This document shows positions 17,387-25,803 of a stretch of 64,000 bases of DNA, in pieces. The DNA is from Salinivirga cyanobacteriivorans. Its GTDB lineage: Bacteria > Bacteroidota > Bacteroidia > Bacteroidales > Salinivirgaceae. A program made the translations under genes and the position numbers. How positions within the stretch are numbered: position 1 is the first letter of the stretch; the number at the start of each line of letters is the position of its first letter. Location of the stretch: positions 2,847,501 through 2,911,500 of the forward strand of contig NZ_CP013118.1 in the NCBI RefSeq assembly GCF_001443605.1. Reading direction: 5' to 3'. The notes beneath the pieces were generated by a model. It did no database searches. It was not told the DNA's origin and was given only the letters and a program-made list of their open reading frames with translations.

Positions 17387-18544
17387 TTAGTGCTTTATAA
17401 TTACTTTTTGAGTAATGGTAAGCCCCTTTGCATTTTGCCATTTTATGAAATACAAGCCCGGTGTGAATTTTTCTGTTTCAATTCTGTAATTGTTAGAATG
17501 CGCATTAACCTGTATTGTTGTTTGTAATTTCCCAATTGAGTTAAATAACAAGATTTGGCCTGTTTGATTATTTGCAATGCTTACGTTAAGCACTTTGTTT
17601 GCAGGGTTGGGGTAAATATTCAATTTATTACTTGTACCGTTATTACTAATTGAGGTTACGTTTTGTGGCATTTTGATACGTAAAGCAACCGGTCTGTGAT
17701 CGGAGATATTGTCTTCATAAACTGACCATCCTCCGGCAATTTCATCATCGGGTTTCAGGCATGCAATATCTGGTGTTCCATTAACGAAATCTTCAAATAT
17801 TTCATTTGTAACCATAATGTGGTCGAGATGTGAAGGCCAGGTTGGATAGGACCAATCGCTGGATGGTAATCCCGTAATCGACATATCAGCAAACATATAC
17901 TCTGCACTTGCATCAATAAAGGGTTGAAATACGTTATTGGATGTGTTATCTGTGAGCTCATCGTTTAAATCGCCTAAAAAAATTACCTGATCGTTGGCAA
18001 AATTATTATCGATATAGTTTTTAATAAGCACAGAAGCACCATACCTTCGCGTCTCCTCGTCCCAGGAGTCACTTTGATCGAGGTAACCATCACCACAACA
18101 TTTGTAATGATTGTTCATTATAATAAATTGCTCGCTACCAACTGTTATTTCTGCAACAAAAGGGGCTCTGGGTAATTCACGGTCGTATGATGTGAGTATT
18201 TTGTAGGTGTTTTCAACAGTAATAATATCTGGTTTATAAAGATATGCCATGCCGGAGTAATCGTATCCTGTCCAGAAACCTTCATAACCGGGTAATTCAT
18301 TTAAAAGATCATTGAATGCACCCTCATCTTCAATTTCTTGTAATGCTAGCATATCAAGGTCCATCATTTCTATAACCTGGGCTGTGTAGCTAATTGTAGT
18401 TTCTCCATTTTTAGGGAAATGTTCTATATTCCAGGTTGTGAATTCAAGCGTAGTGTCTGTGCCATAAGCTAAACTGCTGTTGGTTTGTGCAAAAGCCAGT
18501 TGAAAAGTTGCCAGCAGCACTATTAAAGTAACAAATCGTTTCAT
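17387..18544 (-). CDS. Secreted endonuclease/exonuclease/phosphatase-family protein with T9SS tail
   Basis: This 385-residue protein has a signal peptide (MKRFVTLIVLLATFQLAFAQ). The DNase I-like fold covers about residues 30-295, with motifs TTWNIEHFP, LALQEIEDEG, FLGDLNDE, LDHIMVTNE and ISDHRPVALR, which carry the metal and catalytic residues. Residues from about 308 (NIYPNPANKVLNV) to the C-terminal TQKVIIKH form a type A sorting domain for type IX secretion. The protein is thus likely released or surface-bound. Substrate could be DNA, a phosphoester or a lipid, since the fold serves all of these. Confidence 0.88.
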   Translation of the reverse strand: MKRFVTLIVLLATFQLAFAQTNSSLAYGTDTTLEFTTWNIEHFPKNGETTISYTAQVIEMMDLDMLALQEIEDEGAFNDLLNELPGYEGFWTGYDYSGMAYLYKPDIITVENTYKILTSYDRELPRAPFVAEITVGSEQFIIMNNHYKCCGDGYLDQSDSWDEETRRYGASVLIKNYIDNNFANDQVIFLGDLNDELTDNTSNNVFQPFIDASAEYMFADMSITGLPSSDWSYPTWPSHLDHIMVTNEIFEDFVNGTPDIACLKPDDEIAGGWSVYEDNISDHRPVALRIKMPQNVTSISNNGTSNKLNIYPNPANKVLNVSIANNQTGQILLFNSIGKLQTTIQVNAHSNNYRIETEKFTPGLYFIKWQNAKGLTITQKVIIKH

Positions 18545-18692
18545 TGAGTATATTTAAATAGAATTATTAAACCTGACTGCACACAATTTGTGCCGCAAAT
18601 TTTGTTTTAGAAATGTTTTTGAATCGTAATATTGATCGAAGTCTGTTTTTAATATAACGTATTGGTGATTTCATAAACTTTTTAAGGGGCTG

Positions 18693-18724
18693 TTTCCAAG
18701 TTGCCTATTTATTTATTAGTTTTG
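18693..18724 (+). promoter_or_regulatory. Promoter of the DUF2061-APS kinase gene
   Basis: TTTC at 18693-18696 and TAGTTTTG at 18717-18724 are 20 bp apart and fit the TTTG/TAnnTTTG promoter pattern. The start codon lies 22 bp further on. Confidence 0.45.
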
Positions 18725-18746
18725 TCGGATTGAAAAAAGAAATAAA

Positions 18747-19463
18747 ATGATACGAGAATCAAGAACCCGTTCAGTAGTGAAAGCCCTTTCATGGCGAATA
18801 GTTGCAACGCTTACCACAGCAGCTCTTGTATATATTTTTACCAAGCGGTGGGATTTTGCCGCATATGTGGGTGGTTTTGAGGCTACACTCAAATTAATGT
18901 TTTTCTATGCCCATGAGCGGATTTGGAACAAATTAAACTATGGACGTAAAGAGTATACACCCAAGGTAATTTGGTTTACTGGTTTATCGGGTAGTGGAAA
19001 ATCGACCCTGGCCGAAGCATTATACAAAAAGATGAAATCGCAGAATTTCAAAGTTGAGCAGCTCGATGGCGATATTATTCGCAATATTTTTCCAAAAACC
19101 GGATTTAGTAAGGAAGAGCGTAACCGCCACGTCAGACGTGTGGGGTTCCTTGCCTCCAAATTAGAGGAAAACGGAGTTACTGTAATTGCATCATTTATTT
19201 CTCCGTATCGTGAATCCAGAGATTTTATACGCAGTCAGTGTCAGAATTTTGTTGAGGTTTATGTGAGCACCCCGCTGGAAGTTTGCGAAGAAAGAGACGT
19301 TAAAGGTTTATATAAGAAAGCCAGAAAAGGTGAAATTACCCAATTTACAGGTATCGATGACCCTTACGAAGCACCTGAAAATCCGGAGATTGAAATTGAT
19401 ACTTCACAACACACTATTGATGATAGTGTGGAAATGATCATGAAAAGAATACGCAAAATTTAG
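18747..19463 (+). CDS. cysC: DUF2061 membrane domain fused to adenylylsulfate kinase
   Basis: Residues 1-62 are a DUF2061 domain: RTRSVVKALSWRIVATLTTA, a second hydrophobic stretch and the FYAHERIWNKLNYGR end. Residues 70-238 are an APS kinase with P-loop GLSGSGKST, the DGDIIRN motif, FISPYRESRD and the VYVSTPLEVCEERD segment. APS kinase makes PAPS from APS and ATP. The membrane tether is unusual for a soluble kinase, though DUF2061-kinase fusions occur in Bacteroidota. No other sulfate assimilation gene is adjacent, so its PAPS may serve sulfation or assimilation encoded elsewhere. Confidence 0.88.
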   Translation: MIRESRTRSVVKALSWRIVATLTTAALVYIFTKRWDFAAYVGGFEATLKLMFFYAHERIWNKLNYGRKEYTPKVIWFTGLSGSGKSTLAEALYKKMKSQNFKVEQLDGDIIRNIFPKTGFSKEERNRHVRRVGFLASKLEENGVTVIASFISPYRESRDFIRSQCQNFVEVYVSTPLEVCEERDVKGLYKKARKGEITQFTGIDDPYEAPENPEIEIDTSQHTIDDSVEMIMKRIRKI

Positions 19464-19468
19464 CGCGT

Positions 19469-19705
19469 TTAATAGAATTCGGCATATTCACCTATAATAC
19501 GCTCAATTTTTTCCAGATAATAATCTTCTTTATTTCTGGAAAGGTTGAGTTTTTTTATGCTGTATTGGTAATCTTCATGCAGCCAGGGGAGTATAAGCTT
19601 TTGGCCATTGTAGGCATATCGCTTATCACCCCAGGTAATTTGGAGTAGTAATTTTTTTAGTTCCTCCATTAAAGCTTCAGCTTGTGTTATTTTTTCACGC
19701 TCCAA
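19469..19705 (-). CDS. Small hypothetical protein
   Basis: The 78-residue frame has only TTG as its outermost start; the first ATG is at 19669. It encodes a charged protein with aromatic-rich motifs (ITWGDKRYAYNGQ, HEDYQYSIKKL). I do not recognise a family. It is convergent with the APS kinase gene, 5 bp apart, and lies in a plausible gap, but coding status is uncertain. Confidence 0.45.
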   Translation of the reverse strand: MEREKITQAEALMEELKKLLLQITWGDKRYAYNGQKLILPWLHEDYQYSIKKLNLSRNKEDYYLEKIERIIGEYAEFY

Positions 19706-19793
19706 AACCTTGCTTTTAAAAGATTATTAATTTTACATTGCAAAAAAAATTACTTTTTGGTGTAATTTCAACTACACATTTAACGCAATAAGT

Positions 19794-21443
19794 ATGGTGA
19801 AAGTTGATGAATTAAGCATTTCTGTTGTTTCTACCGGCAAGCAACTGGTAAAGAACATTGGTTTTGAATTAAAGCCCGGCTCTGTTACCGGGTTGGTAGG
19901 GGAGTCGGGCAGTGGTAAGTCTTTAACCGCTTTATCGTTAATGCAACTTTTGCCAAAATCATTGAATGTAGGTGGCGAGATTACTTTCAATCAAACGTCG
20001 GGATCGACACAGGATATTAATACGCTATCAGAAAAAGAACTTAAAGATTTTAGAGGCAATATTGCCGGAATGATTTTCCAGGACCCTATGTCGAGTTTGA
20101 ACCCTTCTCAGAAAGTTGGGCGACAGGTAATGGAAGCTTTTGTTTTGCACAATAGCGCAAATCACAAAGAGGCAAAAACCAGGGTAATCGATATGTTTCA
20201 TAGGGTTTTATTACCCAATCCGAAAAGGATCTTTGATGCTTATCCGTTTCAGTTATCCGGAGGCCAGCGCCAAAGGGTTATGATTGCAATGGCATTGATA
20301 AATAATCCAGCGCTGCTAATTGCCGATGAGGCCACAACAGCACTTGATGTAACTGTGCAACATGAAATAATTGAGCTATTAAAAAAGTTACAGGCCGAAT
20401 TTAACCTTACCGTTTTGTTCATCACACATGATTTGGCGCTGCTCAGCAATTTTGCCGATTACGTAATGGTTATGAAAGAAGGTGAAATTGTAGAGCAAGG
20501 CAATTATAAAAACATTTCATCATCGCCGAAGCATAGCTACACTCAAGGATTAATGGCTTGCAGACCCACCTATGAGCACAGGGATTTTGTATTACCAATA
20601 ATAGAAAATATTGGTACAGAAACTGGAGCCAAGCTTGAAAAACGGCAATGGCCAGTTGTGAAGGAGCAAAGCTTAGTTGATGCAAAAAATGTAGATGTAC
20701 TTTACGAACAGAAACATCAAAACGCTTTCCGCGCGGTTTCAGATGTGTCTTTTAATTTAAAGAAGGGTGAGACCCTTGGTGTAGTGGGTGAATCGGGTTG
20801 TGGAAAAACTTCTTTAAGTAAAGCGCTTTTACAATTGATTCCATATTCAGGGCAGTTTTTTCTGGAGGGAGAACCTATTGATTTCAGCACGAGAAAAAAA
20901 GCACTGAGTTTTCGACGAAAAGTGCAATTTGTGTTTCAGGATCCCTATTCCAGTCTCAATCCTGTAATGAAGATAGGGGCTATGCTCAAAGAAATTTTGT
21001 TAATTCATGGGAGAGGCAATGACAGGAGTTCAAGATTAAAATTGGTCAATGAGTTACTCCAGCAAGTAGATCTTCCCGAAAGTTTTGCATTAAGGTATCC
21101 ACACGAATTATCTGGCGGGCAGCGCCAACGTGTTGCAATCGCCAAAGCTCTGGCACCTGGCCCTGACGTACTCATCCTTGATGAGGCTGTGGCTGCCCTG
21201 GATGTTTCGGTTCAGGCTAAAATTTTAAACTTATTAAACGCACTGAAACTGAAATTTGGGTTGAGTTATATTTTTATATCCCATGATCTGGAGGTTGTCC
21301 ATTATATGTCTGACCGTATTATTGTAATGAAAGATGGCATAATTGAAGAAGCAGGTAGTGCTAATCAAATATTTGAGCATGCATCATCTGCGTATACCAA
21401 GAAACTTATTAAAGCCAGTCCTTCTGCAAATATCACCGGTTAG
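19794..21443 (+). CDS. Double ABC ATPase of a peptide/glutathione-type importer (DppD-DppF fusion)
   Basis: The 549-residue chain holds two complete ABC ATPases. The first has GESGSGKS, LSGGQRQR and LLIADEATTALD; the second has GESGCGKT, LSGGQRQR and LILDEAVAALD. The layout matches YejF/GsiA, where the DppD and DppF subunits of oligopeptide transporters are fused. In the second half the usual DEPTS/A is DEAVAALD, a mild deviation. No permease or binding protein gene is adjacent, so its partners are elsewhere. Confidence 0.9.
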   Translation: MVKVDELSISVVSTGKQLVKNIGFELKPGSVTGLVGESGSGKSLTALSLMQLLPKSLNVGGEITFNQTSGSTQDINTLSEKELKDFRGNIAGMIFQDPMSSLNPSQKVGRQVMEAFVLHNSANHKEAKTRVIDMFHRVLLPNPKRIFDAYPFQLSGGQRQRVMIAMALINNPALLIADEATTALDVTVQHEIIELLKKLQAEFNLTVLFITHDLALLSNFADYVMVMKEGEIVEQGNYKNISSSPKHSYTQGLMACRPTYEHRDFVLPIIENIGTETGAKLEKRQWPVVKEQSLVDAKNVDVLYEQKHQNAFRAVSDVSFNLKKGETLGVVGESGCGKTSLSKALLQLIPYSGQFFLEGEPIDFSTRKKALSFRRKVQFVFQDPYSSLNPVMKIGAMLKEILLIHGRGNDRSSRLKLVNELLQQVDLPESFALRYPHELSGGQRQRVAIAKALAPGPDVLILDEAVAALDVSVQAKILNLLNALKLKFGLSYIFISHDLEVVHYMSDRIIVMKDGIIEEAGSANQIFEHASSAYTKKLIKASPSANITG

Positions 21444-21469
21444 CTGACAAACCAGATTCAGTTGGGTAA

Positions 21470-22111
21470 TTATATTTCCACAATGCCATGAGTGAGTGCA
21501 ATTCTAACCAACTGAGCCATGTTACTGGTGCCTGTTTTATGGTAAATGTTTTTCCGGTGCGACTCTACAGTATTCACGGTAATTTTTAAAATTCTTGCCA
21601 TTTCGGCTGTTGTTTTCCCCTGTGCAATCATTTTAATCACCTGTTTTTCGCGGTGGGTAAAAAGCAAATTTGGTTCATCAGAATTTAATTCAGTAAAAAT
21701 TGCTTTTTGGGCTTCTGCACAAAAGTATTTTTCACCATTAAGCACACTTTTAAGAGCTTTTATAATTTCATTCGCCGGTGCTGTTTTAGTAACATACCCC
21801 GATATGCCTTGCTCCGCAAGTGTTTTTATAATTGAATGATCAGTATGCATACTGAATACAATGATTTTTATTTCCGGAAAATCTGCAAGAATTTGTTGTG
21901 GAAATTTGAGTGCACTCAGGAATTTGTCAATAGAAAGGTCTATTATGGCAATGTCAATTTTTTCATTTTTCAGAAGTTTGAGACTTTCTGTTTCATTGTT
22001 GGCAGAAAAAACTTTCGCATGCTCATAAATGTTTTTGATCTGAGATTTTATACCCTCTGTAATAATATCATGGTCGTCGACTAACAAAATTGAAAAGCTT
22101 TTTTCTGCCAT
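21470..22111 (-). CDS. NarL/LuxR-type response regulator
   Basis: This 213-residue regulator has a receiver domain (ILLVDDHDIITEG, phosphoacceptor region IAIIDLSID, conserved Lys in TKTAPANEI) and a C-terminal LuxR helix-turn-helix (THREKQVIKMIAQG, ARILKITVNTVESHRKNI). It overlaps the 3' end of the sensor kinase gene by 44 bp, so the two form one operon and a cognate pair. The target genes are not visible. Confidence 0.92.
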   Translation of the reverse strand: MAEKSFSILLVDDHDIITEGIKSQIKNIYEHAKVFSANNETESLKLLKNEKIDIAIIDLSIDKFLSALKFPQQILADFPEIKIIVFSMHTDHSIIKTLAEQGISGYVTKTAPANEIIKALKSVLNGEKYFCAEAQKAIFTELNSDEPNLLFTHREKQVIKMIAQGKTTAEMARILKITVNTVESHRKNIYHKTGTSNMAQLVRIALTHGIVEI

Positions 22112-24197
22112 TTTTCTGCGTTTTTAATGGAATCTGTATTGCAATACTTGTGCCCTTATTTTCAGCTGAGTAAATAAAAAAATGTCCCTTGAGCATTTTT
22201 ATGCGGGTTTCTATACTTTTAATGCCCTGTCCTTTCATACGGGTAATGGACTTTTCTGTTTCGAACCCAACACCATTATCATCAATAAAAAGTTCCAGAA
22301 CACTACCTCTTTTAATGAATTGCACAATTATTTCTTTTGCTCCCGAATGTTTTGCTGCATTATTAAGCGCTTCCTGAACTACCCTGTAAAGCTCTTTTTG
22401 TTTAAAGCCATCAATGTTGTTGAATATATTTGTATCTGGCAAAAACTCAACTGTAATTTGAAATGAGTTCAGTGTTTTGTAATTACCTGCTAGTTGTTTT
22501 ATCAAGTTTGAAAAGTTGTTTTGTGTGATATGTGGCGGCGCAAGATTATATATGATGCTTCTAACTTCTTCATGAGTTTTTTGCAGGTCCACGGATAGCT
22601 CATTAAGGTCGTTTTGAAACTTATCTTGTTGTAAACTGGCAATTTTAAGCCGCAATCCCGTAATTCTGCTCCCAAGTTCATCGTGCAATTCCCTTGCAAG
22701 CTGTGTTTTATGGTTCTCGCGCTCAGTTAATAATTTTGACATGTTATATTCTCTGATTAAGGCATTGACCGTTTTAATAAGATATACTGTAAACGATAAT
22801 GTAACCCAGGCAAATAATAGCACTAACCACCAGTTTTTATACCAGGGGTTAATAAAAAGGTCTATGATGTATTGTTTCTCTGTACCATGAATGAAATATT
22901 GTGGCCTTTTTGTTTTTCCCCGTTGTATTAAGAAAAATTTTCTCAGTCCTTTGGTATTATCTACAGCTACTTGTCCAAGCAGGTTAAATTTTTCATCTGC
23001 AATTGAGATTTTATTTTCTGACACTATGCCGTATCCAGGCTTATTGTTTACAGAAATTTTTATGGGAGAAATCACATATACCGGATCGTAAAGTATATTT
23101 CGCCTTTGAGTAATTTTAAGATTGGTATCGAAAGTTAAGAGTTGCCCATTATCGAGTAATACACTGGCTTTTTTTAAGACCGGGTGCCTGTTTTGCCCTG
23201 TAAAGCACGTGGGGAATTTTACTAAAGCTCCTTTTTCTTCTAAACTTCTGCCGGTAATTTTTTTCCCTTTGGCATTAAAAATAAAAAGACTGTCGTTGCT
23301 ACGGTTTTGACTGCTGCGGAAGTAGCTCAGGAAATGAATATTATTTTTTATAAGTATCGGATATGAGTATAAAACAGATAAAGGCGAATGAAACACATAT
23401 GGTTCAAAAAGCTGGTCTAAGCTATCATCAAGCACCATCAGATAGCTACTGTTGTCAGGAAAGCTTACATCGAGATCTGTCAGATTTGCACTGGCATGTG
23501 TTTGTAAAATATATTCCTCAACACCGTCATTATTAATATCAATATTTATTGCATGATTACTTGCTAAATGGCTGTAACTCTCCGGACTTTTGCGTAGCGA
23601 ATCGTTTTTGATATCGTATATGTAAAGGTTTCTGGGCTGAAGCGAAAAACCCGCATTGATGCTAAATATTAGCTCTTTGTATTTGTCTCCGTTTATGTCG
23701 TTACTCGCAACTCCATATATTTTTAAATCTACCGTACCGTTTACAATACGACTTTTATCAAGAAACCGGTCCTGTATAAAAAAATGGTCTTTCTTTAATG
23801 GATTGATACCATTTAAGAAGATTGAATCTTTTCGTCTGTGAAATGTAAAAATCTCACTTAAACTATCATTATTATAGTCAGTTATAATAGGTTCTGAATT
23901 CAACAGAAACCTACCATTGTGGTTCCAAATTCCCTGAATACTGTTGTTTTGGGACTTTAAAATAACGGTAGCCCGCTTAAATTCATCGGAAAGTACATAG
24001 CCGTAATATTCTATCTTTTCAGAGACATCATCTGAATTAATATCTGAATAATATATTTTTTTCTTGGTTGATTCGGCTTTTACAAGCTTAATATTGAATT
24101 TTGAAACCGATAAAAAATATACTGGAGTGAAAATAATTATTGCTGCTGCTGCAATTAAAAGAGGGTTATAAAAATATTTACGGGGAACTATTCTCAT
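22068..24197 (-). CDS. Sensor histidine kinase with periplasmic FG-GAP/VCBS-like sensor
   Basis: In this 709-residue kinase, a hydrophobic segment at about residues 13-31 anchors a long periplasmic domain. That domain carries repeated calcium-site-like motifs of the DxNxDxxxE type (DYNNDSLSEI, DINGDKYKEL, DINNDGVEEY), as in FG-GAP/VCBS propellers. A second membrane span lies at about 450-475 (WWLVLLFAWVTLSFTVYLI). The kinase is of the HisKA_3 type, with phosphoacceptor His in ARELHDELGSR, the N-box in VVQEALNNAAKHSG and a G-box around DNGVGFET. It is paired with the downstream NarL-type regulator. The ligand is unknown. Confidence 0.88.
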   Translation of the reverse strand: MRIVPRKYFYNPLLIAAAAIIIFTPVYFLSVSKFNIKLVKAESTKKKIYYSDINSDDVSEKIEYYGYVLSDEFKRATVILKSQNNSIQGIWNHNGRFLLNSEPIITDYNNDSLSEIFTFHRRKDSIFLNGINPLKKDHFFIQDRFLDKSRIVNGTVDLKIYGVASNDINGDKYKELIFSINAGFSLQPRNLYIYDIKNDSLRKSPESYSHLASNHAINIDINNDGVEEYILQTHASANLTDLDVSFPDNSSYLMVLDDSLDQLFEPYVFHSPLSVLYSYPILIKNNIHFLSYFRSSQNRSNDSLFIFNAKGKKITGRSLEEKGALVKFPTCFTGQNRHPVLKKASVLLDNGQLLTFDTNLKITQRRNILYDPVYVISPIKISVNNKPGYGIVSENKISIADEKFNLLGQVAVDNTKGLRKFFLIQRGKTKRPQYFIHGTEKQYIIDLFINPWYKNWWLVLLFAWVTLSFTVYLIKTVNALIREYNMSKLLTERENHKTQLARELHDELGSRITGLRLKIASLQQDKFQNDLNELSVDLQKTHEEVRSIIYNLAPPHITQNNFSNLIKQLAGNYKTLNSFQITVEFLPDTNIFNNIDGFKQKELYRVVQEALNNAAKHSGAKEIIVQFIKRGSVLELFIDDNGVGFETEKSITRMKGQGIKSIETRIKMLKGHFFIYSAENKGTSIAIQIPLKTQKNGRKKLFNFVSRRP

Positions 24198-24410
24198 ATT
24201 TTAACGATTCACTCAAATATAACAACAATTTCTTATTTACCCCAACTGTACTTATAAGATTGTTATATTTAAAGGATGAGCCGAATACTTGTGTGTTGTT
24301 TTTAACTTGAAAGCAAAAGGGGGTATCTCAAAACATAAGTAAAATATGGACTATTGGAGACTTGAATACAAAATTAAAAGTACAGGATTTAGTGTATCCA
24401 GAGGGATTGG

Positions 24411-24749
24411 TTATAGATATTGAAAAAAAGAGATATCTAACCAAGGATATGAATCGTATTTTTTCTCTAATCTCGCAAATAGTAAGGGAAACAAAGGCAA
24501 TATTTTAGGAATTAGTTCATTCCATATATGTTTTCTGCCTGCAGCAGATTTAAGTTGCTTTTCTCTTTTCATGGCTTGTGCTTTAGTTTCAAGTTGCTCT
24601 GTATGTGCAATTGTCCAGGGTCTATATCTTATTGTCCAACCCTTTTTAGCAAGTTCATTATGATATTTGAATCGGGTTTGGAGATCAGACGAATACCCGA
24701 TGTATATTTTATCGTACTGCCTGGAGTATAGCACGTAGACTGTAAACAT
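24411..24749 (-). CDS. GIY-YIG nuclease, copy B4 (terminal copy, altered C-terminus)
   Basis: Starting at ATG 24749 (MFTVYVLYSRQYDK) this copy encodes 112 residues. It is the same GIY-YIG domain as B1/B2 up to WNELIPKIL, then 29 further residues (starting PLFPLLFARLEKK) instead of the stop supplied by the tRNA remnant in the other copies. The array junction thus lies at the end of the conserved part. Motifs: VYVLYS with IYIGYSSDLQ, RFKYHN and the Glu in TKAQAMKREKQLK. Confidence 0.75.
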   Translation of the reverse strand: MFTVYVLYSRQYDKIYIGYSSDLQTRFKYHNELAKKGWTIRYRPWTIAHTEQLETKAQAMKREKQLKSAAGRKHIWNELIPKILPLFPLLFARLEKKYDSYPWLDISFFQYL

Positions 24750-24808
24750 GACTTTTATGTATAAAAAAAGTGCGAACTCTATACTCAGAACTCGCACTTT
24801 TTATGTTT

Positions 24809-24868
24809 AGTAGCGGGGGAAGGCTCAACCCCGTCCGCCAGCCGGCGGATATGAGACCGGTTCGCTAC
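24809..24868 (-). pseudogene. tRNA-fMet 3' remnant F3
   Basis: The 60-bp segment has the same imperfect palindrome as F1, with one change (gagaccgg for gagcccgg on the plus strand). On the minus strand it starts gtagcgaaccggtctcat and ends cccccgctact like the intact tRNA. Confidence 0.8.
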
Positions 24869-24924
24869 AATATTTTAGGAATTAGTTCATTCCATATATG
24901 TTTTCTGCCTGCAGCAGATTTAAG
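24865..24924 (-). pseudogene. GIY-YIG copy B3, 3' fragment
   Basis: This is the C-terminal piece of B3 (KSAAGRKHIWNELIPKIL and stop), cut off from its 5' part by the IS21 element. The seven bases atttaag at 24918-24924 are repeated at 27470-27476 and form the target duplication. The stop codon TAG overlaps the tRNA remnant F3. Confidence 0.85.
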
Positions 24925-24995
24925 TGAAAATAGCAAATTTAAAACCAACAAATTTTCGTAAAAATAAACCATCATTTTACGGTAAAAAATATATT

Positions 24996-25052
24996 AATCA
25001 ACGCTCTGATTGTTGAGGGCGCGTAGCGACCGAAGCAATCAGAGCGTTGATT
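24996..25052. terminator. Perfect 17-bp inverted repeat at the istB end
   Basis: aatcaacgctctgattg (24996-25012) and its exact complement (25036-25052) are separated by 23 bases. The second arm overlaps the istB stop codon. It probably ends transcription of istAB or blocks read-through into the element, but there is no clear T run. Confidence 0.5.
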
Positions 25053-25800
25053 ACTGCTCGAAGATAGTTTTTCTGTTTTCCATTCTGTAACTTTTCCCAG
25101 TCAGCTTTACTACTTCACATTTAAATAATAGTCTGTCCAGCAAAGCTGTTGCCAGTACTTCATCATCGAGCATTTCTGCCCATTGCTGAGGGGATTTATT
25201 TGTTGTGATAATTACAGATGTTTGTTCATGCAAATGATTTATGAGATTGAAAAAAGCGACAGCTTCATGTTTCTTGATAGGAAACAGCATTATGTCGTCT
25301 ATTGCCACTAAATGAGCCTTTAAAAGACGGTTGTAGGTATTTAGTGCGGTAGAAGTCATTTCTTTCATTTTTAGTACGGTTACTAGTTCCTCCATGGTGA
25401 TGAAGTATGCTTTATGTCCAGATTTTACGGCATCGTTAACCAGACCTGCGGCAACATATGTTTTTCCTGTTCCTGAAGGTCCCATGAGTATCAAATTGTA
25501 ATTTTGTTCCAGCCATAATAATTCCCGTAATTGTTTTAATTGGGGGACAGACATACCGTTTGCCATATTAAAATCATACTTGTCAAGATTGTGATCTTTA
25601 GGTAGCCGGGCTAATTTCAATCTCCTTTCAAGATCTGTTTTCCTTCTGTGTTGCACTTCTCTTTGTAAGAGCAGTAATGCAAATTCCTGGTAAGAAGGTT
25701 TGTCTATCTGTGCCTGGTGAAGCACTACTTCCGGTTCGTTCTTTAACTTTGTTAGCCGTAAAATATCGGCATAGTTTTTAATTTGATCTAATACTTTCAT
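25051..25800 (-). CDS. istB: IS21-family helper ATPase IstB
   Basis: This 249-residue AAA+ ATPase has Walker A GPSGTGKT, Walker B LVAIDDIML and the NYNLILMGPSG entry typical of IstB/DnaC-like proteins. IstB assists the transposase IstA in target choice and strand transfer. It lies 3 bp after istA. Confidence 0.95.
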   Translation of the reverse strand: MKVLDQIKNYADILRLTKLKNEPEVVLHQAQIDKPSYQEFALLLLQREVQHRRKTDLERRLKLARLPKDHNLDKYDFNMANGMSVPQLKQLRELLWLEQNYNLILMGPSGTGKTYVAAGLVNDAVKSGHKAYFITMEELVTVLKMKEMTSTALNTYNRLLKAHLVAIDDIMLFPIKKHEAVAFFNLINHLHEQTSVIITTNKSPQQWAEMLDDEVLATALLDRLLFKCEVVKLTGKSYRMENRKTIFEQ

Positions 25801-25803
25801 TTT

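Noticed and set aside
24770..24961. Plus-strand frames beginning MRTLYSELALF, repeated at 27692, 28062 and 28432
   Set aside because: They arise from the terminator hairpin and are antisense to the GIY-YIG genes and tRNA remnants.
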